64,000 bases of DNA from an uncultured Clostridia bacterium (GTDB lineage: Bacteria > Bacillota > Clostridia > Christensenellales > CAG-917), in contig CAKQUV010000003.1 in the NCBI GenBank assembly GCA_934277615.1, positions 73,548 to 137,547 of the forward strand, written 5' to 3'. Both the position numbers and the translations under genes were made by a program. The notes under the pieces were generated by a model. The model did not search any database. It had not been told where the DNA came from and saw only the letters and a program-made list of their open reading frames with translations. Within the stretch, counting starts at the first letter, position 1; every line of letters starts with the position of its first letter. This document shows positions 14,875 to 23,434 of this stretch, piece after piece.

Positions 14875-16548
14875 ATGGATTGTCTTACTCTGAAAAAGTC
14901 AAACTGTAAGAACTGTTACAAGTGCATCCGACATTGCCCGGTAAAAGCCATACGCTTTTCGGGCAATCAGGCGCACATCATAGGCAATGAGTGCATTTTG
15001 TGCGGTCATTGCTTTGTCGTTTGTCCCCAAAACGCAAAAGAGATTGCAAACGAAGTGGAAAAGGTCAAAGTGCTTATCCATTCGGGCGAACCGGTATACG
15101 TATCGCTTGCTCCGTCTTTTGTGGCAAACTATGAGGGCGTGGGAATAAACGCGATGAGAGAGGCTCTTCAAAAGCTCGGATTTGCAGATGTCGAGGAAAC
15201 CGCAATCGGCGCGACAATGGTCAAAAACGAGTACGAGAGAATGATTGAAAAGGAAAAGAGAGACGTTATCATCTCCTCTTGCTGCCACTCAATCAATTTG
15301 CTCATCCAAAAATATTTCCCGTCGCTTTTGCCGTACCTTGCGGACGTATTGTCGCCTATGCAGGCGCACTGTGCGGACATCAAAAAGAGATATCCCAACG
15401 CAAAAACCGTGTTTATCGGTCCGTGCGTTGCAAAGAAGGACGAGGCGCAACACTATGAGGGCATAGTCGACGCGGTTTTGACTTACGAGGAGTTGACGGA
15501 ATGGCTTTCGGCTGAGGATATCGAGCTCAAAAAAGAGATGGATAGCAACCCCGAAAGCAGAGCGAGATTCTTCCCGACAACGGGCGGAATCCTCAAAACA
15601 ATGAAACTCAATCAGCCCGGTTACGATTATATGGCAATCGACGGCGTTGAGAATTGTATCGCCGCGCTCAAAGATATCGAGCAAGGCAACATTCATCACA
15701 CGTTTATAGAGATGTCGTCGTGCGTTGGCAGTTGCGTGGGCGGTCCGGTTATGGAAAAATATCACCCTTCGCCCGTTAGAGAATACCTTGCAGTGGCAAA
15801 ATACGCAGGGGATAAAGACTTCAAGGTGGAGCAACCCAACCAAGAAGATATAAGAAAATATTTCTCCGAAATCGAGAGGAAGAATCAAGTTCCCACCGAG
15901 GCGGAAATTGCGGCGACGTTGCGCAAGATGGGCAAGATAAGCAAACGCGACGAACTCAACTGCGGCAGTTGCGGCTACAACACTTGCCGTGAAAAAGCAA
16001 TCGCTATTTTGCAAGGCAAGGCGGAAGTTTCCATGTGCTTGCCGTACCTTCAAAAGAAGGCGGAAGGATTCTCGGACAGAATCGTCAACAATACGCCCAA
16101 CGGCATCATTGTGCTCAACGACGCATTCGAGGTGCAACAAATCAACGAGGCGGCAATGAACATCATGAATATCCGTTCCGCAAGCGACGTTTTGGGCGAG
16201 CAAGTGGTGCGTATTATGGATCCGCAAGTTTTTCTCGAAGTGAAGAAAACGAGGTTTAACGTGCGCAATCGCAGGGTTTATCTTGCGGAATATAAAAGAT
16301 ACGTGGAGCTTACGGTTGTTTACGACTTCGACAACCACCTCTATATCGGTATCATGAGAGATATCACCGACGAGGAAAAACAGAAAGAGAAAAAGGAGTC
16401 TATAAGCAGACAAACCATCGAAACGGCAGACAAAGTCGTTGACAAGCAAATGCGTATCGTGCAGGAAATTGCGTCGCTTTTGGGCGAGACCGCTGCCGAA
16501 ACAAAGATTGCTTTGACCAAACTCAAGGAGTCCATCAAAGATGAATGA
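14875..16548 (+). CDS. PAS-containing [FeFe]-hydrogenase-like H2 sensor (group C type)
   Basis: A 557-residue protein. Two [4Fe-4S] motifs (CxxCxxCxxxC) occupy about residues 11-51. The H-cluster domain follows with P1 SSCCHS (Cys136-137), P2 GPCVAKKDE (Cys184) and P3 SSCVGSCVGG (Cys283, Cys287). A Cys-rich Fes domain (about 363-395, CGSCGYNTC) precedes a PAS domain (about 400-505) and a helical, probably coiled C-terminus. This order matches sensory group C [FeFe] hydrogenases (HydS/HsfB). P1 has His where catalytic enzymes have Pro, in line with low activity. It likely senses H2 and signals through the next gene's phosphatase. Start ATG 14875 is one base after the previous stop. Confidence 0.88.
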   Translation: MDCLTLKKSNCKNCYKCIRHCPVKAIRFSGNQAHIIGNECILCGHCFVVCPQNAKEIANEVEKVKVLIHSGEPVYVSLAPSFVANYEGVGINAMREALQKLGFADVEETAIGATMVKNEYERMIEKEKRDVIISSCCHSINLLIQKYFPSLLPYLADVLSPMQAHCADIKKRYPNAKTVFIGPCVAKKDEAQHYEGIVDAVLTYEELTEWLSAEDIELKKEMDSNPESRARFFPTTGGILKTMKLNQPGYDYMAIDGVENCIAALKDIEQGNIHHTFIEMSSCVGSCVGGPVMEKYHPSPVREYLAVAKYAGDKDFKVEQPNQEDIRKYFSEIERKNQVPTEAEIAATLRKMGKISKRDELNCGSCGYNTCREKAIAILQGKAEVSMCLPYLQKKAEGFSDRIVNNTPNGIIVLNDAFEVQQINEAAMNIMNIRSASDVLGEQVVRIMDPQVFLEVKKTRFNVRNRRVYLAEYKRYVELTVVYDFDNHLYIGIMRDITDEEKQKEKKESISRQTIETADKVVDKQMRIVQEIASLLGETAAETKIALTKLKESIKDE

Positions 16549-17713
16549 TTTGTGCGCCGATATCGGTTATAAAAGTATAAATCACTTCGGCGAGCAACTT
16601 TGCGGCGACCACGTGGATATAGTAAATCAGGACGAAAATTCCACGGTTATCGTGCTTGCGGACGGCTTGGGAAGCGGCGTCAAGGCGAGCATTCTTTCCA
16701 CGCTCACGAGCAAAATCATCTCGACGATGATGGCGGAGGGGCTCACCCTCGAGGATTGCGTGGAAACAATTGCCGCAACTTTGCCTATATGCTCGGTGAG
16801 AGGCGTCGCGTACTCGACGTTTACAATCGTGCATATCGTCAACAACAGAGACGCGGAGATTATCCAGTACGACAATCCGCAAGTAATACTGCTCCGCGAC
16901 GGACAAAATTACGATTTCCCCAAAACCGAAATGGTGATTGGCGGCAAAAAGATTTTCAAATCCGTCGTGCCGCTTATGGAGAACGATATTTTCATTCTTA
17001 TGAGCGACGGTTGTCCTCACGCAGGGCTCGGACTTTCCTACAACTTCGGTTGGAAGAGAGAAGACATCATATCGTTTATGGAAAGCATAAGCCTTGTGGG
17101 GTACACCGCAAAGACGCTTTCCACGATTCTGGTGGACGAGTGCAACAAACTTTACGGCGAAAAACCCGGTGACGACGCTACGGCGTGCGTTATCAGAATT
17201 CGCAAGCGCGAGCCTATGAACATTTTGTTCGGACCGCCGTCCAATCGCGACGATTGCGACAGAATGATGTCCTTGTTCTTCTCAAAAGAGGGCAAGCATA
17301 TCGTGTGCGGAGGCACAACCTCGTCTATCGCCGCAAAGTATCTCGGAAAACAATTGCGTACGACGCTCAATTTCGAGTCGTCCGACGTTCCGCCGATATC
17401 CGAAATCGAGGGCGTTGACCTTGTTACGGAAGGCGTTATAACAATGAACAAAGTGCTCACATACGCAAAGGATTATCTCGAGGACAACGAGAGTTACGAG
17501 CAGTGGAGTTTCAAGCGCGACGGTGCGTCGCTTATGTCGAGATTGCTCTTCGAAGAGGCTACGGATATCAATTTCTTTGTGGGAAGAGCCATCAACCCTG
17601 CGCACCAAAACCCCGATTTGCCCATTAATTTCAGCATCAAAATGAACCTCGTAAAAGAGCTCAGCGAATGCCTTGTCAAGATGGGGAAGCGCGTAAAGGT
17701 GAGTTATTTCTAA
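16541..17713 (+). CDS. PP2C/SpoIIE-type serine phosphatase paired with the H2 sensor
   Basis: A 390-residue protein whose first 230 residues are a PP2C-like SpoIIE phosphatase. ADGLGSGVKA, a central MSDGCPH and a GDDATA motif supply the metal-binding Asp residues. Residues about 230-390 form an additional domain with a GPPSNRDDCD segment that I do not recognise. The gene overlaps the sensor gene by 8 bp, implying coupled translation and probably a complex. Group C hydrogenase sensors are often encoded next to such phosphatases. Its target could be the APH-type kinase, AdhE or an anti-anti-sigma-like factor elsewhere; none is proven. Confidence 0.85.
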   Translation: MNDLCADIGYKSINHFGEQLCGDHVDIVNQDENSTVIVLADGLGSGVKASILSTLTSKIISTMMAEGLTLEDCVETIAATLPICSVRGVAYSTFTIVHIVNNRDAEIIQYDNPQVILLRDGQNYDFPKTEMVIGGKKIFKSVVPLMENDIFILMSDGCPHAGLGLSYNFGWKREDIISFMESISLVGYTAKTLSTILVDECNKLYGEKPGDDATACVIRIRKREPMNILFGPPSNRDDCDRMMSLFFSKEGKHIVCGGTTSSIAAKYLGKQLRTTLNFESSDVPPISEIEGVDLVTEGVITMNKVLTYAKDYLEDNESYEQWSFKRDGASLMSRLLFEEATDINFFVGRAINPAHQNPDLPINFSIKMNLVKELSECLVKMGKRVKVSYF

Positions 17714-17752
17714 AAAAGTAGCAAAAAATCGCAAAAACAAGCACAAAAGGAA

Positions 17753-17780
17753 TTGTTTTAGTCGCGTTATGGTATATAAT
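17753..17780 (+). promoter_or_regulatory. Promoter of the [FeFe] hydrogenase gene
   Basis: TTGTTT (17753-17758) and TATAAT (17775-17780) with a 16-bp spacer precede the hydrogenase gene; the leader is about 20 nt. No copy of the Rex-like palindrome is present here, so the two units are probably controlled differently. Confidence 0.65.
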
Positions 17781-17805
17781 ACGGCAAGACAAAAGAAGGT
17801 GCAGA

Positions 17806-19227
17806 ATGAGAATATTCGATACAAAAGTTCAACATTTGAAATACAAAGTATTGCGTGAGGTCGCTCGCGAGGCGTGGGACGATAGATTGGATAAGACCGC
17901 TATCGACATTCCCAAAAAGATAGTCCCCGGAAAAGTGCCGACAATGCGTTGTTGCGTGTACAAAGAGCGTGCGATTTTGCTCGAACGCGTCAAACTCGCA
18001 ATGGGCGGCGACAAGGAAAATCACAACGTCATCGAGGTTATCGACATCGCTTGCGACGAGTGTCCGATGGGCGGATACGAAGTTACGGGCGCGTGCAGAG
18101 GTTGCTTGGCGCACAGATGCGAGGACGTGTGCAAATTCGGCGCAATTACGTTCGACGCGCAACACGTGGCGCATATCGATAAATCCAAGTGCAAAGAGTG
18201 CGGCGCATGCGCAAAAGTATGCCCGTACAGCGCAATCACCAATAACAAACGTCCCTGCGAGAGAGCGTGCAAGGTCAAGGCTATCACGATGGATGAGGAA
18301 TATGCCGCAAAAATCGACAATTCCAAGTGCATTGCGTGCGGCGCTTGCGTGTATCAATGCCCGTGGGGTGCGATTTCCGACAAATCCTATATCCTCGACG
18401 TCATCGACTTGATAAAGAAGAGCGAAAACAACACCAAATATAAGCTTTATGCGGTGGTTGCGCCGTCCATTTCCAGCCAGTTTACCTATGCAAAGCTCGG
18501 ACAGGTTATTACGGGACTTAAAAAACTCGGTTTCTACACCGTAATCGAGGCGGCTCTCGGCGCGGATATGGTCGCGCTTGCAGAGGGCAAAGAGTTGGCG
18601 GAAAAAGGTTTTCTCACAAGCTCGTGCTGCCCGGCGTTTGTGGCGTATATCAAAAAGAATTTCCCTGCACTCCAACAACACGTGTCCGGCAATCTCTCGC
18701 CGATGGCTACGCTCGCCAAATACATCAAGGACACCACTCCCGACGCAAAGGTCGTGTTTATCGGTCCTTGCACCGCAAAGAAAATGGAAATTAAGGACGA
18801 AAGAGTCAAACCTTATGTCGATTCCGTCCTCACATTCGAAGAATTGCAGGCGCTTTTCGACAGCAAAGACTTTGATATAACCACGCTCGAAGAGGGCGTG
18901 CTTGACAACGCGTCCTATTTTGGAAGGATTTTCGCCCGCAGCGGCGGTTTGAGCGACGCCGTAAGACAATCTCTCAAAGAGCAAAACATTGATTTCGATC
19001 TCAAACCTTGCTCTTGCGACGGCATAGAAGAGTGCAAAATCGCGCTCCTCAAAAAGAGCAAAAATCTCCTTGACGCCAACTTTATCGAGGGTATGGCTTG
19101 CACCGGCGGCTGCATCGGCGGCGCAGGTTGCCTCACTCACGGCGAGAAGAACAAAGCCGAAGTGGATAAGTACGGGCGCGAGGCGCTTGAGAAGTCTATC
19201 CTTGACGCGGTTTCCATACTGCACTAA
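17806..19227 (+). CDS. Monomeric ferredoxin-type [FeFe] hydrogenase (group B type)
   Basis: A 473-residue cytoplasmic hydrogenase. The N-terminal 190 residues hold several cysteine motifs for [4Fe-4S] clusters, including CxxCxxCxxxC sets near residues 128 and 175 and an unusual CDEC/CRGC set near 85-105. The H-cluster domain carries P1 TSSCCPAF (Cys274-275), P2 GPCTAKKME (Cys322) and P3 GMACTGGCIGG (Cys432, Cys436). All ligands expected of an active enzyme are present. It should reduce protons with electrons from ferredoxin during fermentation. ATG 17806 follows AAGGTG. It has its own promoter after the H2-sensor operon and ends in fold-back element copy 2. Maturases HydEFG are not in the window. 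Confidence 0.92.
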   Translation: MRIFDTKVQHLKYKVLREVAREAWDDRLDKTAIDIPKKIVPGKVPTMRCCVYKERAILLERVKLAMGGDKENHNVIEVIDIACDECPMGGYEVTGACRGCLAHRCEDVCKFGAITFDAQHVAHIDKSKCKECGACAKVCPYSAITNNKRPCERACKVKAITMDEEYAAKIDNSKCIACGACVYQCPWGAISDKSYILDVIDLIKKSENNTKYKLYAVVAPSISSQFTYAKLGQVITGLKKLGFYTVIEAALGADMVALAEGKELAEKGFLTSSCCPAFVAYIKKNFPALQQHVSGNLSPMATLAKYIKDTTPDAKVVFIGPCTAKKMEIKDERVKPYVDSVLTFEELQALFDSKDFDITTLEEGVLDNASYFGRIFARSGGLSDAVRQSLKEQNIDFDLKPCSCDGIEECKIALLKKSKNLLDANFIEGMACTGGCIGGAGCLTHGEKNKAEVDKYGREALEKSILDAVSILH

Positions 19228-19346
19228 GGGCTCAAATAGCGAATAACTTTGTCAACACCCCATTGCCATCAACTCATTTACGTCTTGTAAATTAGGGTTG
19301 CTGTCAATGGGGTGTTTCCTTGTTCTTCATCTATTTGAGCCTCTTA
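19225..19346. repeat. Fold-back element, copy 2
   Basis: The left arm starts at the TAA of the hydrogenase gene; GGCTCAAATAG (19229-19239) pairs with 19331-19341, and TAAG/CTTA extends the stem across a bulge. The second stem AACACCCCATTG (19254-19265) pairs with 19305-19316. The apical hairpin has CAAC/GTTG and TTTAC/GTAAA. Internal strands GCGAATAACT and TTGTTCTTCATC match copy 3 exactly and copy 1 nearly. Confidence 0.75.
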
Positions 19347-19375
19347 TTGCAGTATGGAAATTAAATATGGTGTGG

Positions 19376-19464
19376 GACGGCTCTTTCTTGTTCTTCATCC
19401 GTTTGGTGGCTTATTGAAAGAAGAAGGCACTAAAAGACTCAAATAGCGAATAACTTCGGCAGAG
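19376..19464. repeat. Broken halves of the fold-back element
   Basis: A right half (GGCTCTTTCTTGTTCTTCAT from 19379, then CCGTTTGG) is followed by an isolated left half (CTCAAATAGCGAATAACTTC, 19438-19457). They are in right-left order, as expected if two neighbouring copies recombined or decayed. Neither half can form the full stem. Confidence 0.55.
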
Positions 19465-19735
19465 CTAACATATTAACGGTATGTGCATATTCGGAGCTTC
19501 GAGTCGCAAGGCGACGAGCCTTTGAGCGCCGAACTTGACGATAGGTACCGTCCGACTGTGATGTGTTGTTGCGTAGCTGGCGCACAAAGCGCAGTGGCAT
19601 GATGAGAGAAATGCCACTATCTATGCGCGTGCCGTAAGGAGCGAAGCGACGGAATAGCGATTGCTACGAAGTCAATCGCGTCGTGTGTCCCCCCCCCCCC
19701 GCGGAGCAGTTCCGTGGGTTCCCTCAAACGAAGTG
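19465..19735. ncRNA. Intergenic structured module, copy A
   Basis: No gene is visible. The stretch shares ordered blocks with 45700-45930: TATTAACGGTATGTG, CTTCGAG, a hairpin with loop AAG (GTCGC/GCGAC at 19503-19515), AGCGCCGAACTTGACGAT, GTGTTGTT, TATCTATGCG with GTGCCGT, and GAGCGA...GACGGA. The hairpin arms differ between copies but stay complementary. Further stems such as AGTGGCAT/ATGCCACT (19592-19618) are visible. It could be a structured RNA or the body of a non-autonomous mobile element; orientation is unknown. Confidence 0.4.
19689..19700. repeat. Run of 12 C
   Basis: An uninterrupted 12-C tract lies about 80 bp upstream of the aromatic-leader promoter. Such runs are prone to slippage and to sequencing error, so the exact length is uncertain. 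Confidence 0.85.
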
Positions 19736-19777
19736 CGGAGGGGGAACAGAATATGGGCGCGATAGGGAAAATAAAAG

Positions 19778-19806
19778 TTGACAAATCGGTGGTGGGGGCT
19801 TATAGT
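19778..19806 (+). promoter_or_regulatory. Promoter of the aromatic amino acid operon
   Basis: TTGACA (19778-19783) and TATAGT (19801-19806) are 17 bp apart. The predicted start near 19813 lies just upstream of the leader-peptide ribosome-binding site, leaving about 400 nt of leader before pheA. Confidence 0.75.
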
Positions 19807-19831
19807 TTTGGTATCAAGTAGGAGGCAGGAT

Positions 19832-19984
19832 ATGAAAAAAGGCGTGAAAAACGGCATAAATTACGTGAATAACGCAAACAACGCACTTTGTGTGTCCGTT
19901 TCCTATGAGGCGGAGTCTTTTGCGTGCGCATCTCGATATTTTGAGGGCGCATATTATTTTTATTTTTGCAGAGAGAGCAAATAA
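19832..19984 (+). CDS. Tyr/Phe-rich leader peptide of the aromatic operon
   Basis: A 50-residue open frame with a strong AGGAGG 6 nt before the ATG at 19832. Ten residues are aromatic. Seven of the ten residues 36-45 are Tyr or Phe (YFEGAYYFYF), ending 18 nt before the stop codon. It has no signal peptide or known domain. Directly after the stop lie an 8-nt segment able to block the terminator at 20026-20055, then that terminator, then pheA. The layout is that of a ribosome-mediated attenuator responding to charged tRNA-Tyr and tRNA-Phe. The peptide itself is probably not functional. Confidence 0.75.
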   Translation: MKKGVKNGINYVNNANNALCVSVSYEAESFACASRYFEGAYYFYFCRESK

Positions 19985-20055
19985 GCAAAGGACGCCGAGA
20001 GCGGTCGCGATTTTCTCGCATACAAAACGGTTTCCTTTGCGGAAACCGTTTTTTT
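19985..20055 (+). terminator. Attenuator: antiterminator segment and intrinsic terminator
   Basis: The terminator stem is 20026-20035 with 20041-20050 (10 bp, 5-nt loop) followed by seven T. The segment GCAAAGGA (19985-19992), immediately after the leader stop codon, is complementary to TCCTTTGC (20033-20040), which is the end of the left arm plus the loop. A ribosome stalled on the aromatic codons leaves 19985-19992 free to form the antiterminator. A ribosome reaching the stop codon covers it, allowing termination. Confidence 0.75.
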
Positions 20056-20217
20056 GATGGATTTTGTTGCGACAAGCGGTAAAAACAGGCGCGAATTTTG
20101 ATGATATTTGGGCAAATATGCGCAAATACGATAAAAATGAGGGTGCAAAAGCACAAAATGCGAAAAAAACTTTGGATTTATAATCATAATTGATTATAAT
20201 GGGGTTGAGAGGTAGAT

Positions 20218-21327
20218 ATGAAAGACATTCAATCGTCAAGAAAGGAAATCAATCAAATCGATTTGCAAATGGCAGAGCTCTTTGAAAAGAGAATGGAGAT
20301 TTGCAAAGATATCGCGTTGTACAAGAAGGACAACGGGCTCAGCGTACGCGACGAGGCGCGCGAGGCGGAAGTGGTCAAGCGCAACGCGGAGTATATTCAA
20401 AATGCCGAAATTCAACCCTATTACGAAGATTTTATCAGAAACACGATGGACGTATCTTGCAAGTACCAATCCTCGCTGTTGCGCTCTATGCGCGTGGCGT
20501 ATTGCGGTATCCAAGGCGCGTTTGCGTACATTGCGTCCAAACGTATGTTCCCCGAGGCGGAATACGTGGCGTGCGCGACTTTTTTAGAGGCGTATGAGGG
20601 AGTTGAAAAGGGCGAGTTCGATTGCGCCGTTTTGCCGCTTGAAAACAGTTATGCAGGCGAGGTCGGCGAGGTGATGGATTTGACGTTCAACGGCAGTTTG
20701 CATATAAATCAGGTCATAGAAGTGCCCATAACGCACAATCTCATTGCGTGCGAGGGCGCAACTCTCGATACGATAAAGACGGTGGTTAGCCACCCGCAAG
20801 CACTTGCGCAATGTGCGGAATATCTCAAAGAAAAGGGCATCGAGGGCAAGCCGTATTCAAATACCGCACTTGCCGCCGAGTATGTTAAAAACGCAAACGA
20901 CGTAACTATCGGAGCGATTGCGTCCGACGAGACGGCAAATATTTTCGGACTTCAAATTCTCGAAGAAGGCATCAACGATTCAGGCAACAATACGACGAGA
21001 TTTGCGTCTTTTTCAAGGCAAATCAACAAGCCTGCAAGCGTATCAAAGCGCGAGGATGAGAATTTTATCCTTGTGTTCACCGTGCAAAACGAGTCCGGCG
21101 CGCTTGCAAGCGCGCTCAATATCATAGGCGCGCACAATTTCAATATGCGCTCGCTCCGTTCCCGTCCGATGAAGAATTTGCAATGGAACTATTATTTCTA
21201 CATCGAGGCGGAGGGCGACGTAAACACACAAAACGGCAAAGACCTCTTGCAAGAGTTGTCCGCGCTTTGCGCAAAACTCAAACTGGTGGGCAGTTACTTT
21301 GCCGATAATGCGGACGGTGCAAAATGA
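20218..21327 (+). CDS. pheA: Bifunctional chorismate mutase/prephenate dehydratase
   Basis: A 369-residue protein with three parts. An AroQ-type chorismate mutase (about 1-85) has RxxxxQIDLQMAELFEKR. A prephenate dehydratase (about 90-270) has GIQGAFAY, LPLENS and the NNTTRF motif. A C-terminal ACT domain (about 280-355) has GALASALNIIGAHNFNM and the LRSRP segment that binds Phe in feedback inhibition. It converts chorismate to phenylpyruvate in the cytoplasm and also supplies prephenate to TyrA. ATG 20218 follows GAGAGGT. It is the first structural gene after the Tyr/Phe attenuator and overlaps aroB by four bases. Confidence 0.95.
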   Translation: MKDIQSSRKEINQIDLQMAELFEKRMEICKDIALYKKDNGLSVRDEAREAEVVKRNAEYIQNAEIQPYYEDFIRNTMDVSCKYQSSLLRSMRVAYCGIQGAFAYIASKRMFPEAEYVACATFLEAYEGVEKGEFDCAVLPLENSYAGEVGEVMDLTFNGSLHINQVIEVPITHNLIACEGATLDTIKTVVSHPQALAQCAEYLKEKGIEGKPYSNTALAAEYVKNANDVTIGAIASDETANIFGLQILEEGINDSGNNTTRFASFSRQINKPASVSKREDENFILVFTVQNESGALASALNIIGAHNFNMRSLRSRPMKNLQWNYYFYIEAEGDVNTQNGKDLLQELSALCAKLKLVGSYFADNADGAK

Positions 21328-22340
21328 TTTTGAATGTTAACTTGAAAACTCAATCATACGACGTAATCGTGCAAGAGGGCGCGCTCGATAATATAGCCGC
21401 TCTTCTAGACCTTGACAGAAAGGTGCTTGTCGTAACGGACGACGGAGTGCCCAAAGAGTATGCCCAAAAAGTGGCGTCCTCGACAAAGGAAAGCGTGGTT
21501 GCGGTGCTCAAAAGCGGAGAGGAAAGCAAGAATTTTGACAATTTCAAAGCGCTGCTTTCGCTTATGCTTACGCACTCTTTTACGAGAAAGGATTGCGTTG
21601 TTGCGGTAGGCGGCGGCGTGGTGGGCGATATCGCAGGTTTTGCGGCGGCGTGCTATATGAGAGGCATAGATTTTTACAACGTTCCAACAACGCTCCTTTC
21701 GCAAATAGACTCGTCGGTGGGCGGAAAAACCGCAATCGATTTCGAGGACGTAAAAAACGCGGTGGGCGCGTTTTATCAGCCCAAAAGAGTGGTGATTGAC
21801 GCGGACGTGCTTGCAACTCTTGACAAAAGACAACTTGCGTCGGGGCTTGCCGAGGCAATCAAGATGTCGCTTACCTCCGACAAAGAACTGTTTGAACTCA
21901 TTGAAAATTGCAAAGATATGCAAGAAATCAAACGCAATTTGCCCGAGATTATAAAGCGTTCGCTCCTCGTCAAAATCGCAGTCGTCGAGCAGGATGAAAA
22001 AGAGAGCGGATTGCGCAGAGTCCTCAACTTCGGACACACTGTCGGACACGCAATCGAGAGCGCGGAAAGGGGCAAACTTTTGCATGGCGAGTGCGTGGGG
22101 CTCGGAATGTTGCCCATGTGCGACAAAGACGTGCGCGCAAGGCTTGAAAAAGTGCTTGAAAAATGCGGATTGCCGCATAATATCGCATGGAATTCCAATG
22201 ATTTGAGAGAATATATCTCACACGACAAAAAGGCAAACGAGGGCGGGGTGTGCGTCGTCAAAGTGAGGAAAGTCGGCAGTTTTGAATTTGAAAACGCGAC
22301 AGTCGAGCAAATACTTGAAATGACGGAGGAAGTCAAATGA
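21324..22340 (+). CDS. aroB: 3-dehydroquinate synthase
   Basis: A 338-residue cytoplasmic enzyme of normal family length. It converts DAHP to 3-dehydroquinate with NAD and a divalent metal. The NAD-binding region GGGVVGDIAGFAAA, the PTTLLSQIDSSVGGKTAID core and the metal ligands (Glu in LAEAIK, His in FGHTVGHAIE and HGECVG) are all present. It starts at ATG 21324 within the pheA stop (ATGA overlap) and ends in the same way with aroC, so translation is coupled through the operon. Confidence 0.96.
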   Translation: MILNVNLKTQSYDVIVQEGALDNIAALLDLDRKVLVVTDDGVPKEYAQKVASSTKESVVAVLKSGEESKNFDNFKALLSLMLTHSFTRKDCVVAVGGGVVGDIAGFAAACYMRGIDFYNVPTTLLSQIDSSVGGKTAIDFEDVKNAVGAFYQPKRVVIDADVLATLDKRQLASGLAEAIKMSLTSDKELFELIENCKDMQEIKRNLPEIIKRSLLVKIAVVEQDEKESGLRRVLNFGHTVGHAIESAERGKLLHGECVGLGMLPMCDKDVRARLEKVLEKCGLPHNIAWNSNDLREYISHDKKANEGGVCVVKVRKVGSFEFENATVEQILEMTEEVK

Positions 22341-23434
22341 AAAACACATTCGGACAAAGCGTTGCAATGACCGTATTCGGCGAAAGCCACGGCGATTGCG
22401 TGGGCGTGGTTATAGACGGACTTTGCCCCGGTATCGGCGTCGACGAAAACAAAATAAAAGAGGCGCTTGCGCTTCGCGCTCCGTCGCAAAGTATAGATAC
22501 GGCACGCAGAGAAAAAGACGAATATAAGATTGTCAGCGGTGTGTTCAAAGGCAGAACCACGGGCACGCCGATTTGTATTATCATCCCCAACGAAAATACG
22601 AAAAGCAGCGATTATCAATACGGCGTGGCTCGTCCGTCGCATGCGGATTATACGGCGTTTTGCAAGTATCACGGCTTTGAAGATTTTAGAGGCGGAGGAC
22701 ACTTTTCGGGCAGAGTTACCGCAGGCATAGTGGCAGGCGGCGCTATTCTCAAAAGTGCGCTTGACAATCTGGGAATAAAAATCGGCACGCACGTGCTTGA
22801 ATGTGCGAAAGTGCGCGATAAGGAGTTTGACGATGTGCAAAACGAACTTTTAAGTCTTGATTGCGTCAAATTCCCCGTAATAGACAAGGGCGTCGAAGAA
22901 AAGATGACGGCGGCTATAGAGAGCGCAAAAGCGGACGGCGACAGCGTGGGCGGCATTACTCAAACCGCAATCGTCGGTATGCCCTCGGGCGTTGGAGAGC
23001 CGTACTTCGACACTGTGGAAAGCGTGCTTGCGCATGCGATGTTTGCGATAGGCGGCATAAAGGGAATCGAGTTTGGAAAAGGATTCGAGATGAGCGGAAT
23101 GCGCGGTAGCGAGGCAAACGACTCGATGCGTTATGAGAATGGAAAAGTCGTTACCGCCACCAACAACAATGGCGGTATAAACGGCGGTATAACCAACGGT
23201 ATGCCAATACTTTTCAACTGCGCAATTAAGCCAACTCCGTCTGTTTTTAAGGCGCAAAACACAGTGGATTTTGCAAACGGAAAGAACATAGAACTTCAAA
23301 TAAACGGTAGACACGATCCTGCAATCGTGCGCAGAGTTTGCCACGTAATCGACGCGGTGAGCGCGCTTTGCGTGTGCGATATGCTTGCGCAAAGATACGG
23401 CACGGACGTGTTTGCTAAAGGTATAAAACAATGA
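22337..23434 (+). CDS. aroC: Chorismate synthase
   Basis: A 365-residue FMN-dependent lyase that makes chorismate from EPSP, the last step of the shikimate pathway. Signatures seen are GESHGDCVGVVIDG, RPSHADYTAF, the Gly-rich GGGHFSGRVTAGIVAGG and RHDPAIVRRV near the C-terminus. Length and motifs are normal. Start ATG 22337 overlaps the aroB stop by four bases, and its own stop overlaps the aroE-aroK start. Confidence 0.96.
   Translation: MKNTFGQSVAMTVFGESHGDCVGVVIDGLCPGIGVDENKIKEALALRAPSQSIDTARREKDEYKIVSGVFKGRTTGTPICIIIPNENTKSSDYQYGVARPSHADYTAFCKYHGFEDFRGGGHFSGRVTAGIVAGGAILKSALDNLGIKIGTHVLECAKVRDKEFDDVQNELLSLDCVKFPVIDKGVEEKMTAAIESAKADGDSVGGITQTAIVGMPSGVGEPYFDTVESVLAHAMFAIGGIKGIEFGKGFEMSGMRGSEANDSMRYENGKVVTATNNNGGINGGITNGMPILFNCAIKPTPSVFKAQNTVDFANGKNIELQINGRHDPAIVRRVCHVIDAVSALCVCDMLAQRYGTDVFAKGIKQ

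Noticed and set aside
14875..16548. Second catalytic hydrogenase
   Set aside because: The P1 motif has SSCCHS rather than TSCCP, a PAS domain is present and the gene overlaps a phosphatase gene, all of which indicate a sensor.
19225..19346. Integron attC-like site or cassette boundary
   Set aside because: Position after stop codons and hairpin form are suggestive, but the core RYYYAAC and GTTRRRY ends are absent and no integrase or cassette array is present.
19689..19700. Phase-variable switch through the 12-C tract
   Set aside because: It lies in non-coding repeat sequence about 80 bp from the promoter, so a length change has no obvious effect; length may also be an assembly artefact.
19807..20217. 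T-box or other tRNA-binding leader before pheA
   Set aside because: No AG-bulge or T-box consensus seen; the leader peptide and terminator explain the region better.
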